64,000 nt of DNA, taken from Gammaproteobacteria bacterium. GTDB lineage: Bacteria; Pseudomonadota; Gammaproteobacteria; Pseudomonadales; Pseudohongiellaceae. Made by a program: the position numbers and the translations under genes. The notes beneath the pieces are model-generated. The model saw only the letters and a program-made list of their open reading frames with translations, was not told the DNA's origin and searched no databases. Shown one piece after another: positions 1 through 8,817 of the stretch (its first letter is position 1; each line of letters begins with the position of its first letter). The stretch covers positions 43,044 to 107,043 of the forward strand of contig JAURLP010000024.1 of NCBI GenBank assembly GCA_030831165.1. The letters run 5' to 3'.

Positions 1-1154
1 TAGATACCACTCAGGTCGTCAGGTACTGTGGTTAAGAAACAGGAAGACAATTGAGGACGTAAAGTGCCTGCATTAAATAACTGGGGTGTCGATGTCATGT
101 AATCGAAACTGGAAATCAGGTTATAAAACTCGATGGCTTTTCCTTCACGATCTTCTTCATTTATAGCCAGACCCATGGCGACCCGCATAAAGAAAATCTG
201 TGGCAATTCAAACCGGGTCCCTTCACTTTGTATAAAGTAGCGGTCATACAGAGTTTGCAAACCAAGATAGGTAAACTGTTCGTCACGCTCAGCAAGCAGC
301 GCTTCGCCAAGGCGACCAAGATCAAACTCTAGCAGGACAGGTGAGAGCAGTTCGAGTTCCACTCCTTTTTGCAAATATGGTTTCAGCACGGCAGCATAAC
401 GGTTATGCATTTCGGATTGGGTAGCATTATCAGTAATATCAAGAAAACGCAGGGCCTCACTGCGCAGACTGTCCAGCAATAAACGCGCAGCTACATAAGA
501 ATAATTAGGTTCTTGTTCAACCAGCGTTCGGGCGGTCATTACCAATGAAACGCGGACATCATTGATATTTACACCGGAATAGAGGTTTTTCAGGGTTTCG
601 TTATAGATAGCCTCACCAGTAACATCCTCGAGGCCTTCACACGCTTCACTGATAACAGTTTGTAAACGAACGGTATCAAGTGGCTGGCTGGAGCCATCTT
701 CCATAGTCACGATGATATCGGAAGGTGGGGCCGAAATTACCGGATCCTGTTGGGCGCGTTTTTTAGCATGCTCAGCACGATATATAACGTAGCTTCTTGC
801 TACTTTATGCTCGCCGGAGCGCATCAGCATCAACTCTACTTGATCCTGAATTTCTTCAATATGGATGCTGCCTCCTGAAGGCATACGTCGTTTGAAGGTT
901 TCAGAAATCTCTTTGGTGAGCTTAACCACAGTTTCATGCACACGTGATGAAGCTGCCGCATTGCCTCCTTCTACAGCCAGATAAGCTTTGGTAATAGCAA
1001 GAGTGATTTTACTTTCATCATAGCTGACAACTGAGCCATTGCGTTTAATAACTCTGAGTTGGCCAGGCGCGGTTGCTTCTAGATTGGAATCCTGTTTGGC
1101 GTTAACAGGAACCGAAGAGGGTGTTGAAGAGTCATTAGATGTCTCAGTTTGCAT
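1..1154 (-). CDS. nrdA: Ribonucleoside-diphosphate reductase class Ia, alpha subunit (5' part; runs off the window)
   Basis: Large subunit of aerobic ribonucleotide reductase, which makes deoxyribonucleotides from ribonucleoside diphosphates with the NrdB radical subunit. The frame is open from an ATG at 1154 to the left edge, giving 384 codons. A Ser/Thr-rich leader is followed by a first ATP-cone (starting near LRVIKRNGSVV) and a second cone-like unit (starting near VTMEDGSSQPLD). The catalytic core then begins, and near the edge SSCFLTTVPDDL should hold the first redox-active cysteine. Two tandem ATP cones resemble the Pseudomonas type rather than the single-cone E. coli enzyme. The upstream region carries NrdR-like and DnaA boxes. 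nrdB, if adjacent, lies outside the window. Confidence 0.95.
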   Translation of the reverse strand, partial: MQTETSNDSSTPSSVPVNAKQDSNLEATAPGQLRVIKRNGSVVSYDESKITLAITKAYLAVEGGNAAASSRVHETVVKLTKEISETFKRRMPSGGSIHIEEIQDQVELMLMRSGEHKVARSYVIYRAEHAKKRAQQDPVISAPPSDIIVTMEDGSSQPLDTVRLQTVISEACEGLEDVTGEAIYNETLKNLYSGVNINDVRVSLVMTARTLVEQEPNYSYVAARLLLDSLRSEALRFLDITDNATQSEMHNRYAAVLKPYLQKGVELELLSPVLLEFDLGRLGEALLAERDEQFTYLGLQTLYDRYFIQSEGTRFELPQIFFMRVAMGLAINEEDREGKAIEFYNLISSFDYMTSTPQLFNAGTLRPQLSSCFLTTVPDDLSGI

Positions 1155-1354
1155 TGATGTAAAACTCCATAATTTGATGTTGTGATTTTTTTTATTTTTT
1201 TAAATTCTTGCTAGGTACTTTTAAGCCTGCTATGCCTGCCGGTGGTACCTGAAGCCTCTAAGCTATATCGGTGCACTATTTTTTGTGTATGGTTTGTGTA
1301 TCTGTTTTGTGTGTCTTTGTCATGCAGACATGGGTCACACGATAAACACCATAT

Positions 1355-1370
1355 ACACTACATATAGTGT
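1355..1370. promoter_or_regulatory. NrdR box (proximal)
   Basis: The 16-mer ACACTACATATAGTGT differs at one position from the NrdR consensus acaCwAtATaTwGtgt as I recall it. NrdR is the ATP/dATP-sensing repressor of ribonucleotide reductase genes. The site lies about 200 bases upstream of nrdA. I see no good partner box at a three-turn distance. Confidence 0.75.
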
Positions 1371-1480
1371 TTTAACCTGAGCTTAGCGTTTACCTTTAGC
1401 CCCGGATTTTAGCGTTATTAGTTGACTATGCTTGATTCACTAGGAATTTAATGCTGATAAGAGGCCTTAAATCATTAAAA

Positions 1481-1529
1481 TCACAAGATATAGTGTATCT
1501 TCACAGACGGGTCCCACTATATCAGGGAT
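1481..1529. promoter_or_regulatory. Paired NrdR boxes (one good, one half-site)
   Basis: The 16-mer at 1481-1496 (TCACAAGATATAGTGT) fits the NrdR consensus well. A second site at 1514-1529 keeps the left half (CACTATAT) but has a poor right half. Their starts are 33 bases apart, about three helical turns, which is the spacing expected for paired NrdR boxes. Confidence 0.6.
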
Positions 1530-1566
1530 TTTTTCGTCTTGGCAAGCAAAAATGTTGTGTATTTTG

Positions 1567-1575
1567 TGTGGATAA
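1567..1575 (-). promoter_or_regulatory. DnaA box
   Basis: TGTGGATAA at 1567-1575 is the exact complement of the consensus DnaA box TTATCCACA. DnaA is known to bind upstream of nrdAB in E. coli and to link dNTP supply to replication initiation. A single site amid NrdR boxes suggests similar dual control here. Chance occurrence of one 9-mer cannot be excluded. Confidence 0.6.
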
Positions 1576-1695
1576 CTTGTTAGTAATTAAATTTTGTTCG
1601 TATATGACTCAAAGTACTGAAGCTAAACGTTTTTAGCACAGTCCTGGCTTAAATTGTCGGTTTTAGTGCTGATTGGTCTTTATGTCGGGAAAGAT

Positions 1696-1745
1696 ACACT
1701 TTATGATGCTCACGCTCATAAAACCACCAATACTACATGTAGTGT
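1696..1745. promoter_or_regulatory. Paired NrdR boxes, distal (half-site plus good site)
   Basis: The site at 1730-1745 (ATACTACATGTAGTGT) matches the NrdR consensus at most positions and contains a perfect 12-base palindrome. A half-site with an intact left arm (ACACT) begins at 1696, 34 bases upstream, again about three turns away. They lie more than 540 bases from nrdA, so a role would need a distal promoter or looping. Confidence 0.5.
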
Positions 1746-1989
1746 TGGATTTCTTGGGGAAAACCATAAAAATACCCGAAAGCGCCACTAATTCACTCCG
1801 CAGAGTTTACTAATAAGTTGGGATAATCACTGGCTTTTAATGAAAGCGTATGGGTTTTTCTTAAAAGTAATCCAGCGCGCTAAAGAGAAAGACAAAGCAA
1901 ATTCAGGCAAGCTGTTTGATGAGGGTTAGCAAGATAAAAGATATGCAAAGCCCAAAAAAAGGGTGGAGGCAGGTGGAGACCGAATGGAT

Positions 1990-2745
1990 TTATTTAGTGG
2001 TCGTGGGGATGCCCATGAAATTAGCGACAAAATCATTGGCAGGGTGCTGACGAAGGGTTTGCGGATCTCCCCATTGCTGAAGTGTTCCTTCATTCATAAC
2101 GCCAATTTCATCGGCGACAGTAAAGGCTTCAGTTTGATCATGTGTAACCAGTATGGCGGTAATATTGTTTTGCTTGAGAATCCCTCTGACCTCCAGGCTT
2201 AATGATCGGCGTAATTCCGTATCCAGATTTGAGAAGGGTTCATCCATTAGCAGGATTACAGGATTAGGAGCAAGCGCTCGTGCCAGCGCAACTCGTTGTT
2301 GTTGCCCTCCGGACAATTGATGTGGATAGTACTCGGCATAATCTTTTAATTTAATCATGCCTAACAATTCTGTAATTTTTTCACTTCGTTCAGTCTTGTC
2401 AGTATCCTGAATGCCAAATGCAATGTTGTCTTTCACAGTAAGATGCGGGAATAGGGCGTAGTCCTGAAATACCATGCCGACTTTTCTTTTTTCAGGAACC
2501 AGAGTGTCATTTGCAGTGCTAAGGATGTGTCCCGCAAGTTCAATTTCACCACTATAAATGGGTTCAAAGCCTGCGATTGCACGCAGGGCAGTTGTTTTTC
2601 CACAACCGCTTGGGCCAAGCAGACAGGCGATTTGCCCCTGTCTGACATTGAAGCTCAAATCGGGAATAATGACTTTATCATCATACCGACAGGATATTTG
2701 CTTTACGTTTAGTAGATTGCTCACAAATTTTTCACTGAATGTCAT
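1990..2745 (-). CDS. ABC transporter ATP-binding protein, PotA/FbpC-like, without a TOBE domain
   Basis: ATPase subunit of an import-type ABC transporter of the spermidine/putrescine or iron(III) class; the substrate is unknown. In 251 residues one sees Walker A GPSGCGKT (44-51), the Q-loop FQD (93-95), signature LSGGQ (144-148), Walker B VILLMDEP (163-170) and H-loop histidine (202). Full PotA/FbpC proteins are near 350 residues, so the C-terminal TOBE region is absent. No permease or binding protein is adjacent. The gene starts 6 bases after the argF stop, so it is probably cotranscribed with argD-argF. An ABC ATPase next to argF is also known in Pseudomonas, so the linkage looks old. Confidence 0.85.
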   Translation of the reverse strand: MTFSEKFVSNLLNVKQISCRYDDKVIIPDLSFNVRQGQIACLLGPSGCGKTTALRAIAGFEPIYSGEIELAGHILSTANDTLVPEKRKVGMVFQDYALFPHLTVKDNIAFGIQDTDKTERSEKITELLGMIKLKDYAEYYPHQLSGGQQQRVALARALAPNPVILLMDEPFSNLDTELRRSLSLEVRGILKQNNITAILVTHDQTEAFTVADEIGVMNEGTLQQWGDPQTLRQHPANDFVANFMGIPTTTK

Positions 2746-2751
2746 TTCTGC

Positions 2752-3657
2752 TTAAGAGCATAACAGAAATTCCAGTAATGCCTTTTGGGCATGTAGACGA
2801 TTTTCGGCTTGTTCCCAGACTAGGGACTTGGGGTCATCAATTACTTTGGCGCTAACTTCTTCGCCTCTATGTGCAGGCAGGCAATGCAGAAAAATTGCAT
2901 CATTATTAGCATAGCTCATGAGATCAGAGGTCACTTCAAAATTGGTAAAGTCAACAATACGTTTTTGCTGTTCTTCTTCTTGACCCATTGAAGTCCAGAC
3001 ATCAGTAGTTACCAGGGAAGAACTAATGACAGCTTGTTTAGGATCTCTGACCAGATGAACTCGGTCTTTATTGGCGTCCAGCAAACTTTGCATGGGTTCA
3101 TAACCCGGCGGGCAGGCAATAGATAATTCAAAGTCGAATAGTCTTGCCGCGTTAATATAAGAGTTGCACATGTTATTGCCATCACCTATCCAACTGACTT
3201 TTTTCCCCTGGATATTGTCGCGGTTTTCAAAATACGTTTGCATATCGGCTAGTAACTGACAGGGATGGAAAGAGTCAGTTAGCCCATTAATAACTGGCAC
3301 TGAAGAATGCTTAGCCAGGCTTTCTAAAGTGTCATGTGAAAAAGTTCTAACCATAATTGCATCAACCATACGTGATAATACCCTGGCAGTATCAGCAATT
3401 GGTTCTCCTCTACCGAGTTGAGAATCAGAGGGTGAAAGAAATATAGATGAGCCTCCAAATTGGGTCATCCCCGCTTCAAAAGATACTCTGGTACGGGTAG
3501 AAGATTTTTCAAAAATCATTGCCAGAGATTTGTTTTTTAAATACTCATGCGGGACACCTTCAGCAAGCATCTTTTTAAGCTCACTTGCGCGAGCTATGAT
3601 TTGTACCAGCTCCTGTGAATTTAAATCCAAGAGGTTTCTAAAATGCCTAACGGTCAT
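2752..3657 (-). CDS. argF: Ornithine carbamoyltransferase
   Basis: Catalyses carbamoyl phosphate plus ornithine to citrulline, the sixth step of arginine synthesis, in the cytoplasm. The 301-residue length is typical. The carbamoyl-phosphate loop SSTRTR (52-57), HPCQ (131-134), the SMG loop region in DVWTSMG (219-225) and HCLPAHRG (258-265) are all present. The start overlaps the end of argD by 11 bases, so translation is probably coupled. argG lies about 11 kb away and argF is followed by the ABC ATPase. Confidence 0.97.
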   Translation of the reverse strand: MTVRHFRNLLDLNSQELVQIIARASELKKMLAEGVPHEYLKNKSLAMIFEKSSTRTRVSFEAGMTQFGGSSIFLSPSDSQLGRGEPIADTARVLSRMVDAIMVRTFSHDTLESLAKHSSVPVINGLTDSFHPCQLLADMQTYFENRDNIQGKKVSWIGDGNNMCNSYINAARLFDFELSIACPPGYEPMQSLLDANKDRVHLVRDPKQAVISSSLVTTDVWTSMGQEEEQQKRIVDFTNFEVTSDLMSYANNDAIFLHCLPAHRGEEVSAKVIDDPKSLVWEQAENRLHAQKALLEFLLCS

Positions 3658-4831
3658 GACAAAACTCCCTGATTAGCGGGCTTAGGATATCAATGATCTG
3701 CTGGGTTTCAGCCTTATTGATAATTAGAGGGGGTAATAAGCGCACAACTTTATCCATTTGTACGGTTATTAATATACCCTTTTCTCTTGCCAGATTTACA
3801 AGTTCACTGCAGGGAACTGAGAGTTCAATTCCTATCATCAAGCCCATGCCTCTGACTTCCTTGACGGCAGTAATATCGGCAAGGTTTTTCTGTAAACTTT
3901 TGAGTAAAAACTCTCCCTGTATTGCAGCATTTTGCATTAGCTTTTCATCATGTATAGCTTGATTGACAGCAAGCCCAGCAGCACTGGCTAGTGGGCTGCC
4001 ACCAAAGGTGCTGCCATGATGACCAGCATGCATTACGTCTGCAGCTCTGCCACCAGTCAAACAAGCCCCTATCGGGAAGCCATTTCCCAGACCCTTGGCA
4101 GTAGTCAGAACATCCGGTTGTATTGAACTGTGTTGAAAACTGAAATATTTGCCGGTTCGGCCATTGCCGGTTTGAACTTCATCCAATATAAGTAAAAGCT
4201 CCTGTTTGTCGCATGTGGTTTGTAAGGCTTCGAGATAACTTGCAGCGCATGGGTTTATACCGCTCTCTCCCTGAATGGGTTCAAGCATGATGGCCACTAT
4301 TCCTTCATTGTCACTTAAGCATTTTTCTATCGCAGCAATATCGTTTAAGGGGGCTCTGACAAAACCTTCGAGTAAAGGGGCAAAACCTTCCTGGTGTTTG
4401 GAGTTGTGAGTGGCACTCAATGAACCCATGCTTCTGCCGTGAAAAGCCCCCTCCATCACAATAATTTTAGGTAGGCTGATGCCTTTATTGTGCCCGTATA
4501 ATCTTGCAATTTTTATTGCTGCTTCATTCGCTTCAGTGCCTGAGTTAGCGAAAAATACCTGTTGCATGTCAGATTCCTGGCAAAGTTTTGCGGCGAACTT
4601 TTCCTGCAAAGGAATGTTATAGAGATTCGAGGTATGTATCAGTTTTTTACTTTGTTCAATCAAGGCCTGTGTAAATGCCGTATGATTATGGCCAAGCGGG
4701 CATACCGCAATGCCACTAATGGCATCAAGGTACCTATTACCTTCAGTGTCATACAACCAAATCCCTTGGCCGTGATCGAAAGCGACGGGATATCTATTAT
4801 AGGTAGGCATTATGTGATTACTCTGTTTCAT
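3647..4831 (-). CDS. argD: Acetylornithine/succinyldiaminopimelate aminotransferase
   Basis: Pyridoxal-phosphate aminotransferase of class III that converts N-acetylglutamate semialdehyde to N-acetylornithine; family members also serve lysine synthesis. At 394 residues it has the family length. [10 protein letters not shown] (96-105), DEVQTG (217-222) and the PLP-binding lysine in TTAKGLGNG (K246) are visible. It is the first gene of argD-argF-ABC. The 247-base upstream gap probably holds the promoter, but I could not identify a clear ArgR box. Confidence 0.95.
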   Translation of the reverse strand: MKQSNHIMPTYNRYPVAFDHGQGIWLYDTEGNRYLDAISGIAVCPLGHNHTAFTQALIEQSKKLIHTSNLYNIPLQEKFAAKLCQESDMQQVFFANSGTEANEAAIKIARLYGHNKGISLPKIIVMEGAFHGRSMGSLSATHNSKHQEGFAPLLEGFVRAPLNDIAAIEKCLSDNEGIVAIMLEPIQGESGINPCAASYLEALQTTCDKQELLLILDEVQTGNGRTGKYFSFQHSSIQPDVLTTAKGLGNGFPIGACLTGGRAADVMHAGHHGSTFGGSPLASAAGLAVNQAIHDEKLMQNAAIQGEFLLKSLQKNLADITAVKEVRGMGLMIGIELSVPCSELVNLAREKGILITVQMDKVVRLLPPLIINKAETQQIIDILSPLIREFCHDR

Positions 4832-5078
4832 TGCACAACATTAGCTCTTCTGGTAAAAGTGTCCTAAGTATCAGCAAGCTTGAAATAGTTCAGCTTGTTA
4901 AACGCAAAAGGGCAGCGCGAGCTACCCTAGTTAAGGAGCAATTCTAGCAGAAAATAGCCTGAGTTCCATTATTTATCATTGATTTGATCTGTATCGGGAA
5001 ATTACACGCTAACTCTAGTAACTTGGGCGTCCAATAATTTCATTTGGCGAATAAAATATTCTGAAAGGAGGAATAGTT

Positions 5079-5282
5079 ATGATTCGTAATGTGGGTATGC
5101 AAGACCGATTGATACGGCTGACTCTGGGTATATTTCTCCTGATTACTGGTTTAAATACCGGAATTACTACTACTTGGGGGCTAATAGTTTCTCTGGTGGG
5201 ACTCGTGGCGCTGGTAACAGGTTCTATGAGTTTTTGTCCTGCATATAAAATTGCAGGTCTGAGCAGTAAAGAAGCTGAATAG
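5079..5282 (+). CDS. DUF2892 (YgaP-like) small inner-membrane protein
   Basis: A 67-residue protein with the family pattern: NVGMQDRLIRL at the N-terminus, two hydrophobic helices (about 15-30 and 33-50), then the conserved CPAYKIAG near the C-terminus. In other bacteria this domain occurs alone or fused to rhodanese domains; its function is not settled. A very strong ribosome-binding site (AAGGAGG at about 5065-5071) precedes the ATG by a normal distance. It appears to be a single-gene unit followed by a hairpin at 5400-5427. Confidence 0.88.
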   Translation: MIRNVGMQDRLIRLTLGIFLLITGLNTGITTTWGLIVSLVGLVALVTGSMSFCPAYKIAGLSSKEAE

Positions 5283-5399
5283 GCTGAGTAGTTTGATACA
5301 AAGTTAGATCCGCTACTGGGATCAGCTGCTATAAAAAATGCGATATACTTCGGTGCCATGGTTCAGGGCAGGTATGCTTGCATGGATATCCTTAAATAC

Positions 5400-5427
5400 T
5401 TTGGGGCCGTTTATAACGGCTCCCAAA
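5400..5427 (+). terminator. Bulged hairpin, possible terminator
   Basis: A 12-base-pair stem (TTTGGG-GCCGTT against AACGGC-T-CCCAAA) has a one-base bulge and a three-base loop. No long T-run follows, so it is only a possible terminator for the DUF2892 gene, which ends 118 bases upstream. It might instead be a structured leader of the downstream gene. Confidence 0.4.
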
Positions 5428-5502
5428 TCTTCAAATATTCAAAACTCGAAAACCATAACCGTATATTCTTTAGAATAATTATCTAAGGCTTGGGGTGAGC
5501 TT

Positions 5503-5538
5503 GTGAAAAAAGCGAATTTAAAAAGTGTGCTAGCTTGA
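5503..5538 (+). other. Possible 11-codon leader peptide overlapping the hyuB-like start
   Basis: A GTG codon at 5503 follows a purine-rich GGGGTGAG at about 5492-5499. It opens an 11-codon frame (VKKANLKSVLA) that ends in TGA at 5536-5538. This stop overlaps the TTG start of the next gene (5535-5537), a geometry used for translational coupling. The downstream gene has no good ribosome-binding site of its own. The evidence is positional only. Confidence 0.3.
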
Positions 5539-7085
5539 AGATCAATGCCATTGAACTTAGCCTTTTTGTATCCCGCATGGAAGCCGTCTGCGATGAGATG
5601 GGTGTCGTACTGAGGCGCACTGCTTTCTCCCCAAATATAAAAGACCGGTTCGATTTTTCTTGTGCCTTATTTGATGCAGAAGGTCAACTTTGTGCTCAGG
5701 CAGCCCATATTCCAGTGCATCTAGGCAGTATGGCTTTCGCTTGCTCAGATATTGTAAATCGTTTTGATTGGATGGAAGGGGATGTTGTCATCCTTAATGA
5801 CCCGTTTCTGGGCGGCACGCATCTGCCGGATGTCACTGTAATAAGCCCTGTTTTTTTTGAAAACAACTTGGCAGGCTTTGTTGTTAATCGTGCTCATCAT
5901 GCCAACATAGGATCAGACTCACCGGGCTCTATGCCAAACTCCAGCTCCCTTGAAGAAGAAGGCCTGGTTATTTCTCCTCAATACCTGTATCGAAAAGGAG
6001 AGCGGAACCAGAAACTCTTTTCCCTGCTCAAAAGCCTGCAAAAAAACACCGAAAACAATGAAGAAATTGGTGGAGACTTTTCTGCACAACTTAGTGCTTT
6101 ATATACAGGCAAACAGCGCTTATATGAATTGATTGCAAGTCTGGGGCTCAAAGGATTTCATAGAGCACTGGATGCGCTCAATACTTATGGAGAAACTTTG
6201 GCAGTCTTTGCTTTGAAAAATATACCAGCAGGAAACTATTATTTTGAGGATGTAATGGATGATGATGGCCGTGGTAGTTCCAATTTGGTCATTAAACTCA
6301 AGCTTAAGGTGAGTTCTGAGAAAATTATTGCAGATTTTCAAGGCACAGATCCTCAGGTTAAAGGCAATGTTAATTGTCCGCTATCAGTCACCGCTGCAGC
6401 TGTCTATTATGTGTTCCGTTGCTTAATGCCAGAACATACACCAGCTTGTGCCGGTATTTTCAGACACATAATTTTACGTGCGCCTGAAGCATCTTTGGTG
6501 AATGCTTCATACCCAGCGGCTGTTGTTGCTGGAAATGTTGAAACATCCAGTCGCATTGTCGATGTCGTCCTTGGTGCTTTGGCTAAAGCACTACCAGATC
6601 ATATACCAGCGGCCAGCCAGGGCAGCATGAATAATATTGCTATGGGTAATTACTCTGAAAATAGTTACTGGGACTATTATGAAACGCTGGCAGGGGGTAT
6701 GGGAGCAGGGCCAAATTTTGATGGCTTGAGTGCAGTGCATACCCATATGACCAATACACTTAACACGCCAGTAGAGAGCCTGGAGATGCATTATCCTATA
6801 CGCATTTCTTCCTATGCGATAAGAAAAAACAGTGGGGGTAAAGGCAAGCATCATGGTGGTGAGGGTTTAAGCCGAGTCTATGAATTTCTGGAAGATACTA
6901 CGGTAAGCATTTTAAGCGAACGAAGAACAACAGCCCCCTGGGGTTTGGCAGGAGGAGGTGATGCCAGGTCGGGGGAGAATTATCTCGATGCAAAAATATT
7001 GCCGGGTAAATGTACATTAAAGGCTAAACAGGGACAGAAATTAACAATTAATACGCCAGGCGGAGGGGCCTGGGGAGAAAGCTAA
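5535..7085 (+). CDS. Hydantoinase B/oxoprolinase (HyuB) family protein, orphan
   Basis: Family members are the B subunits of ATP-dependent N-methylhydantoinases, 5-oxoprolinases and acetone or acetophenone carboxylases. The 516-residue length fits. The N-terminal block (RRTAFSPNIKDRFDFSC, then AQAAHIPVHLGSM) and the mid block NDPFLGGTHLPDV are hallmarks, and the C-terminus has the GGGAWG-type end. The start is a TTG at 5535, chosen because it places the conserved ELSLFVSRMEA block at the usual distance; an in-frame stop lies close upstream. The A subunit that normally accompanies B is not adjacent. The substrate cannot be inferred. Confidence 0.85.
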   Translation: MKINAIELSLFVSRMEAVCDEMGVVLRRTAFSPNIKDRFDFSCALFDAEGQLCAQAAHIPVHLGSMAFACSDIVNRFDWMEGDVVILNDPFLGGTHLPDVTVISPVFFENNLAGFVVNRAHHANIGSDSPGSMPNSSSLEEEGLVISPQYLYRKGERNQKLFSLLKSLQKNTENNEEIGGDFSAQLSALYTGKQRLYELIASLGLKGFHRALDALNTYGETLAVFALKNIPAGNYYFEDVMDDDGRGSSNLVIKLKLKVSSEKIIADFQGTDPQVKGNVNCPLSVTAAAVYYVFRCLMPEHTPACAGIFRHIILRAPEASLVNASYPAAVVAGNVETSSRIVDVVLGALAKALPDHIPAASQGSMNNIAMGNYSENSYWDYYETLAGGMGAGPNFDGLSAVHTHMTNTLNTPVESLEMHYPIRISSYAIRKNSGGKGKHHGGEGLSRVYEFLEDTTVSILSERRTTAPWGLAGGGDARSGENYLDAKILPGKCTLKAKQGQKLTINTPGGGAWGES

Positions 7086-7285
7086 TATCTTCATTGGCTG
7101 AATTCAGCTAAAATAGAAGACTGTAAATTTGATTCACTTTGTTAAGTGTCAATTCAAATTGAATTCTACTAAAGAGGGAGGCAGTTGTGTGTGAGGCGCG
7201 AAAGCGATCCAACCACAGATTGACTTCCAGTAACCAGAATAGATTTTAGATTGTGCTACAGCCACCTTTATTTTTAGGAAATGAC

Positions 7286-7642
7286 ATGAGTATCGAACAA
7301 AACATTGAAGAAACTATCAAAGAACAAATTAACAGCAACCCTATTATTCTTTATATGAAAGGCGATCCCAATCAGCCCCAGTGTGGGTTTTCATCACAGG
7401 CCACCCAAATCCTGATGGCTTGTGGGGAGCGTTTTGCCTATGTTGATATTTTATCTAACCCTGAAATCAGGGCTAACCTGCCAAAAATTTCTGATTGGCC
7501 GACCTTTCCGCAACTTTTTATTGGGGGCGAACTGGTTGGCGGTTGCGACATCATGACTGAGTTGTATCAAAGCGGTGAGCTCAAAACCCTGCTAGCAGAA
7601 GTTTCAGCTACTAAAGCGGGTGAAGAAAAAGAAGCAGAGTAA
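7286..7642 (+). CDS. grxD: Monothiol glutaredoxin
   Basis: Grx4-type CGFS glutaredoxin that binds a [2Fe-2S] cluster and works in iron-sulfur transfer and iron sensing. The active-site CGFS is at residues 33-36, with the usual KGDPNQPQ stretch before it, and TFPQLFIGGELVGG forms the glutathione-binding region. I start at the ATG at 7286, which has AGGAA six bases upstream. A frame extension back to 7253 adds 11 residues not typical of the family. The product is 118 residues with an acidic, lysine-rich tail. A terminator follows. Confidence 0.93.
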   Translation: MSIEQNIEETIKEQINSNPIILYMKGDPNQPQCGFSSQATQILMACGERFAYVDILSNPEIRANLPKISDWPTFPQLFIGGELVGGCDIMTELYQSGELKTLLAEVSATKAGEEKEAE

Positions 7643-7649
7643 ACGCCGG

Positions 7650-7669
7650 GGGCTTTAAAGCTCTTTTTT
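7650..7669 (+). terminator. Rho-independent terminator after grxD
   Basis: GGGCTTT pairs with AAAGCTC (one G-T pair) and is followed by six T. It begins 8 bases after the grxD stop and separates grxD from the transporter operon. Confidence 0.65.
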
Positions 7670-7699
7670 AGTTATATATTCTAGCCTACAAAATGACTT

Positions 7700-8572
7700 A
7701 TGTCTGATTCACTGCGCGGCGTAATTTATATGCTGCTGGCGACTTTTGTATTCGCCTTAATGACTGTCTTTGTCAAACTTCTCCCCAATATTCCAGTGCT
7801 CGAAATTATTTTTTTTCGAGCCGTTTTTTCTATTGTTGCGTGTTTATACAGTTTGCTTAAAGCCAGAGTTCCGGTTTTTGGCAACAACAAACCCATTTTG
7901 ATAATTCGTGGACTAGCTGGTGTATCGGCCTTATCCATGAATTATTACCTGATTCAGGTTGTGCCTCTGGCTGCGGCCTCTACCCTGACTTATCTGTCGC
8001 CAATTTTCACGACAATTCTGGGTGTGTTTTTTGTTAAAGAGAAGGTTAGTCCTTTGCAGTTCTTATTCTTTGCATTGAGTTTTAGTGGGATCTTGGTAAT
8101 ACAAGGCTTTGATAATCGAATTTCTCTTTTTCACCTAATGGTCGGTCTTACTACATCGATGGTAATGGGGCTGGCGTATAACTGTGTAAGGAAATTAAGT
8201 TCAACGGAACATCCGCTGGTAATCATGTTTTACTTCCCCTTATTATGTTTGCCCGTAACAGGCTTATGGATGGTGTTTAACTGGACGATGCCATTCGGAC
8301 GTGAATGGATCTATCTGGCAATGGTTGGTCTTACCAGTCAGGTGGCACAATATTATTTAACATGCGCTTATCAAATAGCCGAAATTGGAACTGTGTCGAT
8401 AGTTAATTACACCAGTATTATTTACACAATAACGCTGGGCTTTATTATTTTTGGTGAGCGCTTTAACAGTATGACTTATCTCGGCATGGCCTTGGTATGT
8501 GCCGGTGTTATTATCAATGTCCTTTATAAAGCCCGAGTCACGCAGCAAAAAAAAATGGAAACAGTCTTATGA
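7700..8572 (+). CDS. EamA/DMT-family transporter
   Basis: Integral membrane protein of 290 residues with about ten hydrophobic helices arranged as two EamA repeats, typical of the drug/metabolite transporter superfamily. The substrate is not readable from sequence. Its stop overlaps the start of the next gene (ATGA), which itself overlaps pnuC, so three genes are translationally coupled. That linkage suggests transport related to a vitamin or its precursor, but this is inference. Confidence 0.9.
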   Translation: MSDSLRGVIYMLLATFVFALMTVFVKLLPNIPVLEIIFFRAVFSIVACLYSLLKARVPVFGNNKPILIIRGLAGVSALSMNYYLIQVVPLAAASTLTYLSPIFTTILGVFFVKEKVSPLQFLFFALSFSGILVIQGFDNRISLFHLMVGLTTSMVMGLAYNCVRKLSSTEHPLVIMFYFPLLCLPVTGLWMVFNWTMPFGREWIYLAMVGLTSQVAQYYLTCAYQIAEIGTVSIVNYTSIIYTITLGFIIFGERFNSMTYLGMALVCAGVIINVLYKARVTQQKKMETVL

Positions 8573-8817
8573 ATATTATGCTAGAAATATCGATGTATCC
8601 CTTCAATGAAGATTTTAAACCCCTGATAAAAAGCTTCATTAATAAGTTCAATACATATGCGGATTTGGAAATTTCGACCAGCGCGACTTCGACTAATATT
8701 TTCGGTGAATACCGATACGTCATGGAGGTGCTAACGGCAATGCTGGCATGGAGTCATGAAGAGCATGGCCGTGCTGTTTTTGTGAGTAAGTTTATACCCG
8801 GTTATGTCGTTGAATGA
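8569..8817 (+). CDS. Small protein resembling the thiamine-binding (MTH1187/YkoF-like) family
   Basis: An 82-residue soluble protein. LEISMYPFNEDFKPLIKSFI and the following STSATSTNIFGEY resemble the beta-alpha-beta fold and conserved segments of the MTH1187/YkoF thiamine-binding family. The assignment rests on pattern recognition only. It overlaps both neighbours by four bases, sitting between an EamA transporter and a PnuC-type transporter. A thiamine or pyrimidine-precursor binding role would fit, as PnuC relatives (PnuT) import thiamine in some bacteria. Confidence 0.6.
   Translation: MNIMLEISMYPFNEDFKPLIKSFINKFNTYADLEISTSATSTNIFGEYRYVMEVLTAMLAWSHEEHGRAVFVSKFIPGYVVE

Larger units (their letters stand above)
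1155..1989 (-). promoter_or_regulatory. Long upstream region of nrdA
   Basis: This 835-base stretch lies between the 3' end of the ABC ATPase gene and the start of nrdA, so its regulatory content most likely serves nrdA. It holds three good and two half matches to the NrdR box, one perfect DnaA box, a T/G-rich tract near 1275-1320 and a T-rich tract just before the nrdA start. Short open frames exist (1451-1636 and 1840-1929), but neither resembles a known protein. I find no convincing gene or RNA here. Confidence 0.6.

Noticed and set aside
1451..1636. 61-codon open frame in the nrdA upstream region
   Set aside because: No recognisable domain, no ribosome-binding site, and it overlaps the NrdR and DnaA sites; probably chance.
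1840..1929. 30-codon frame starting MKAYGFFLKVIQRAKEK
   Set aside because: Looks faintly protein-like but is short, isolated and without a ribosome-binding site or known relatives.
7187..7249. GTG frame of about 20 codons after a GGGAGG site ahead of grxD
   Set aside because: Good spacing but very short and of no recognisable content; more likely part of the grxD leader.
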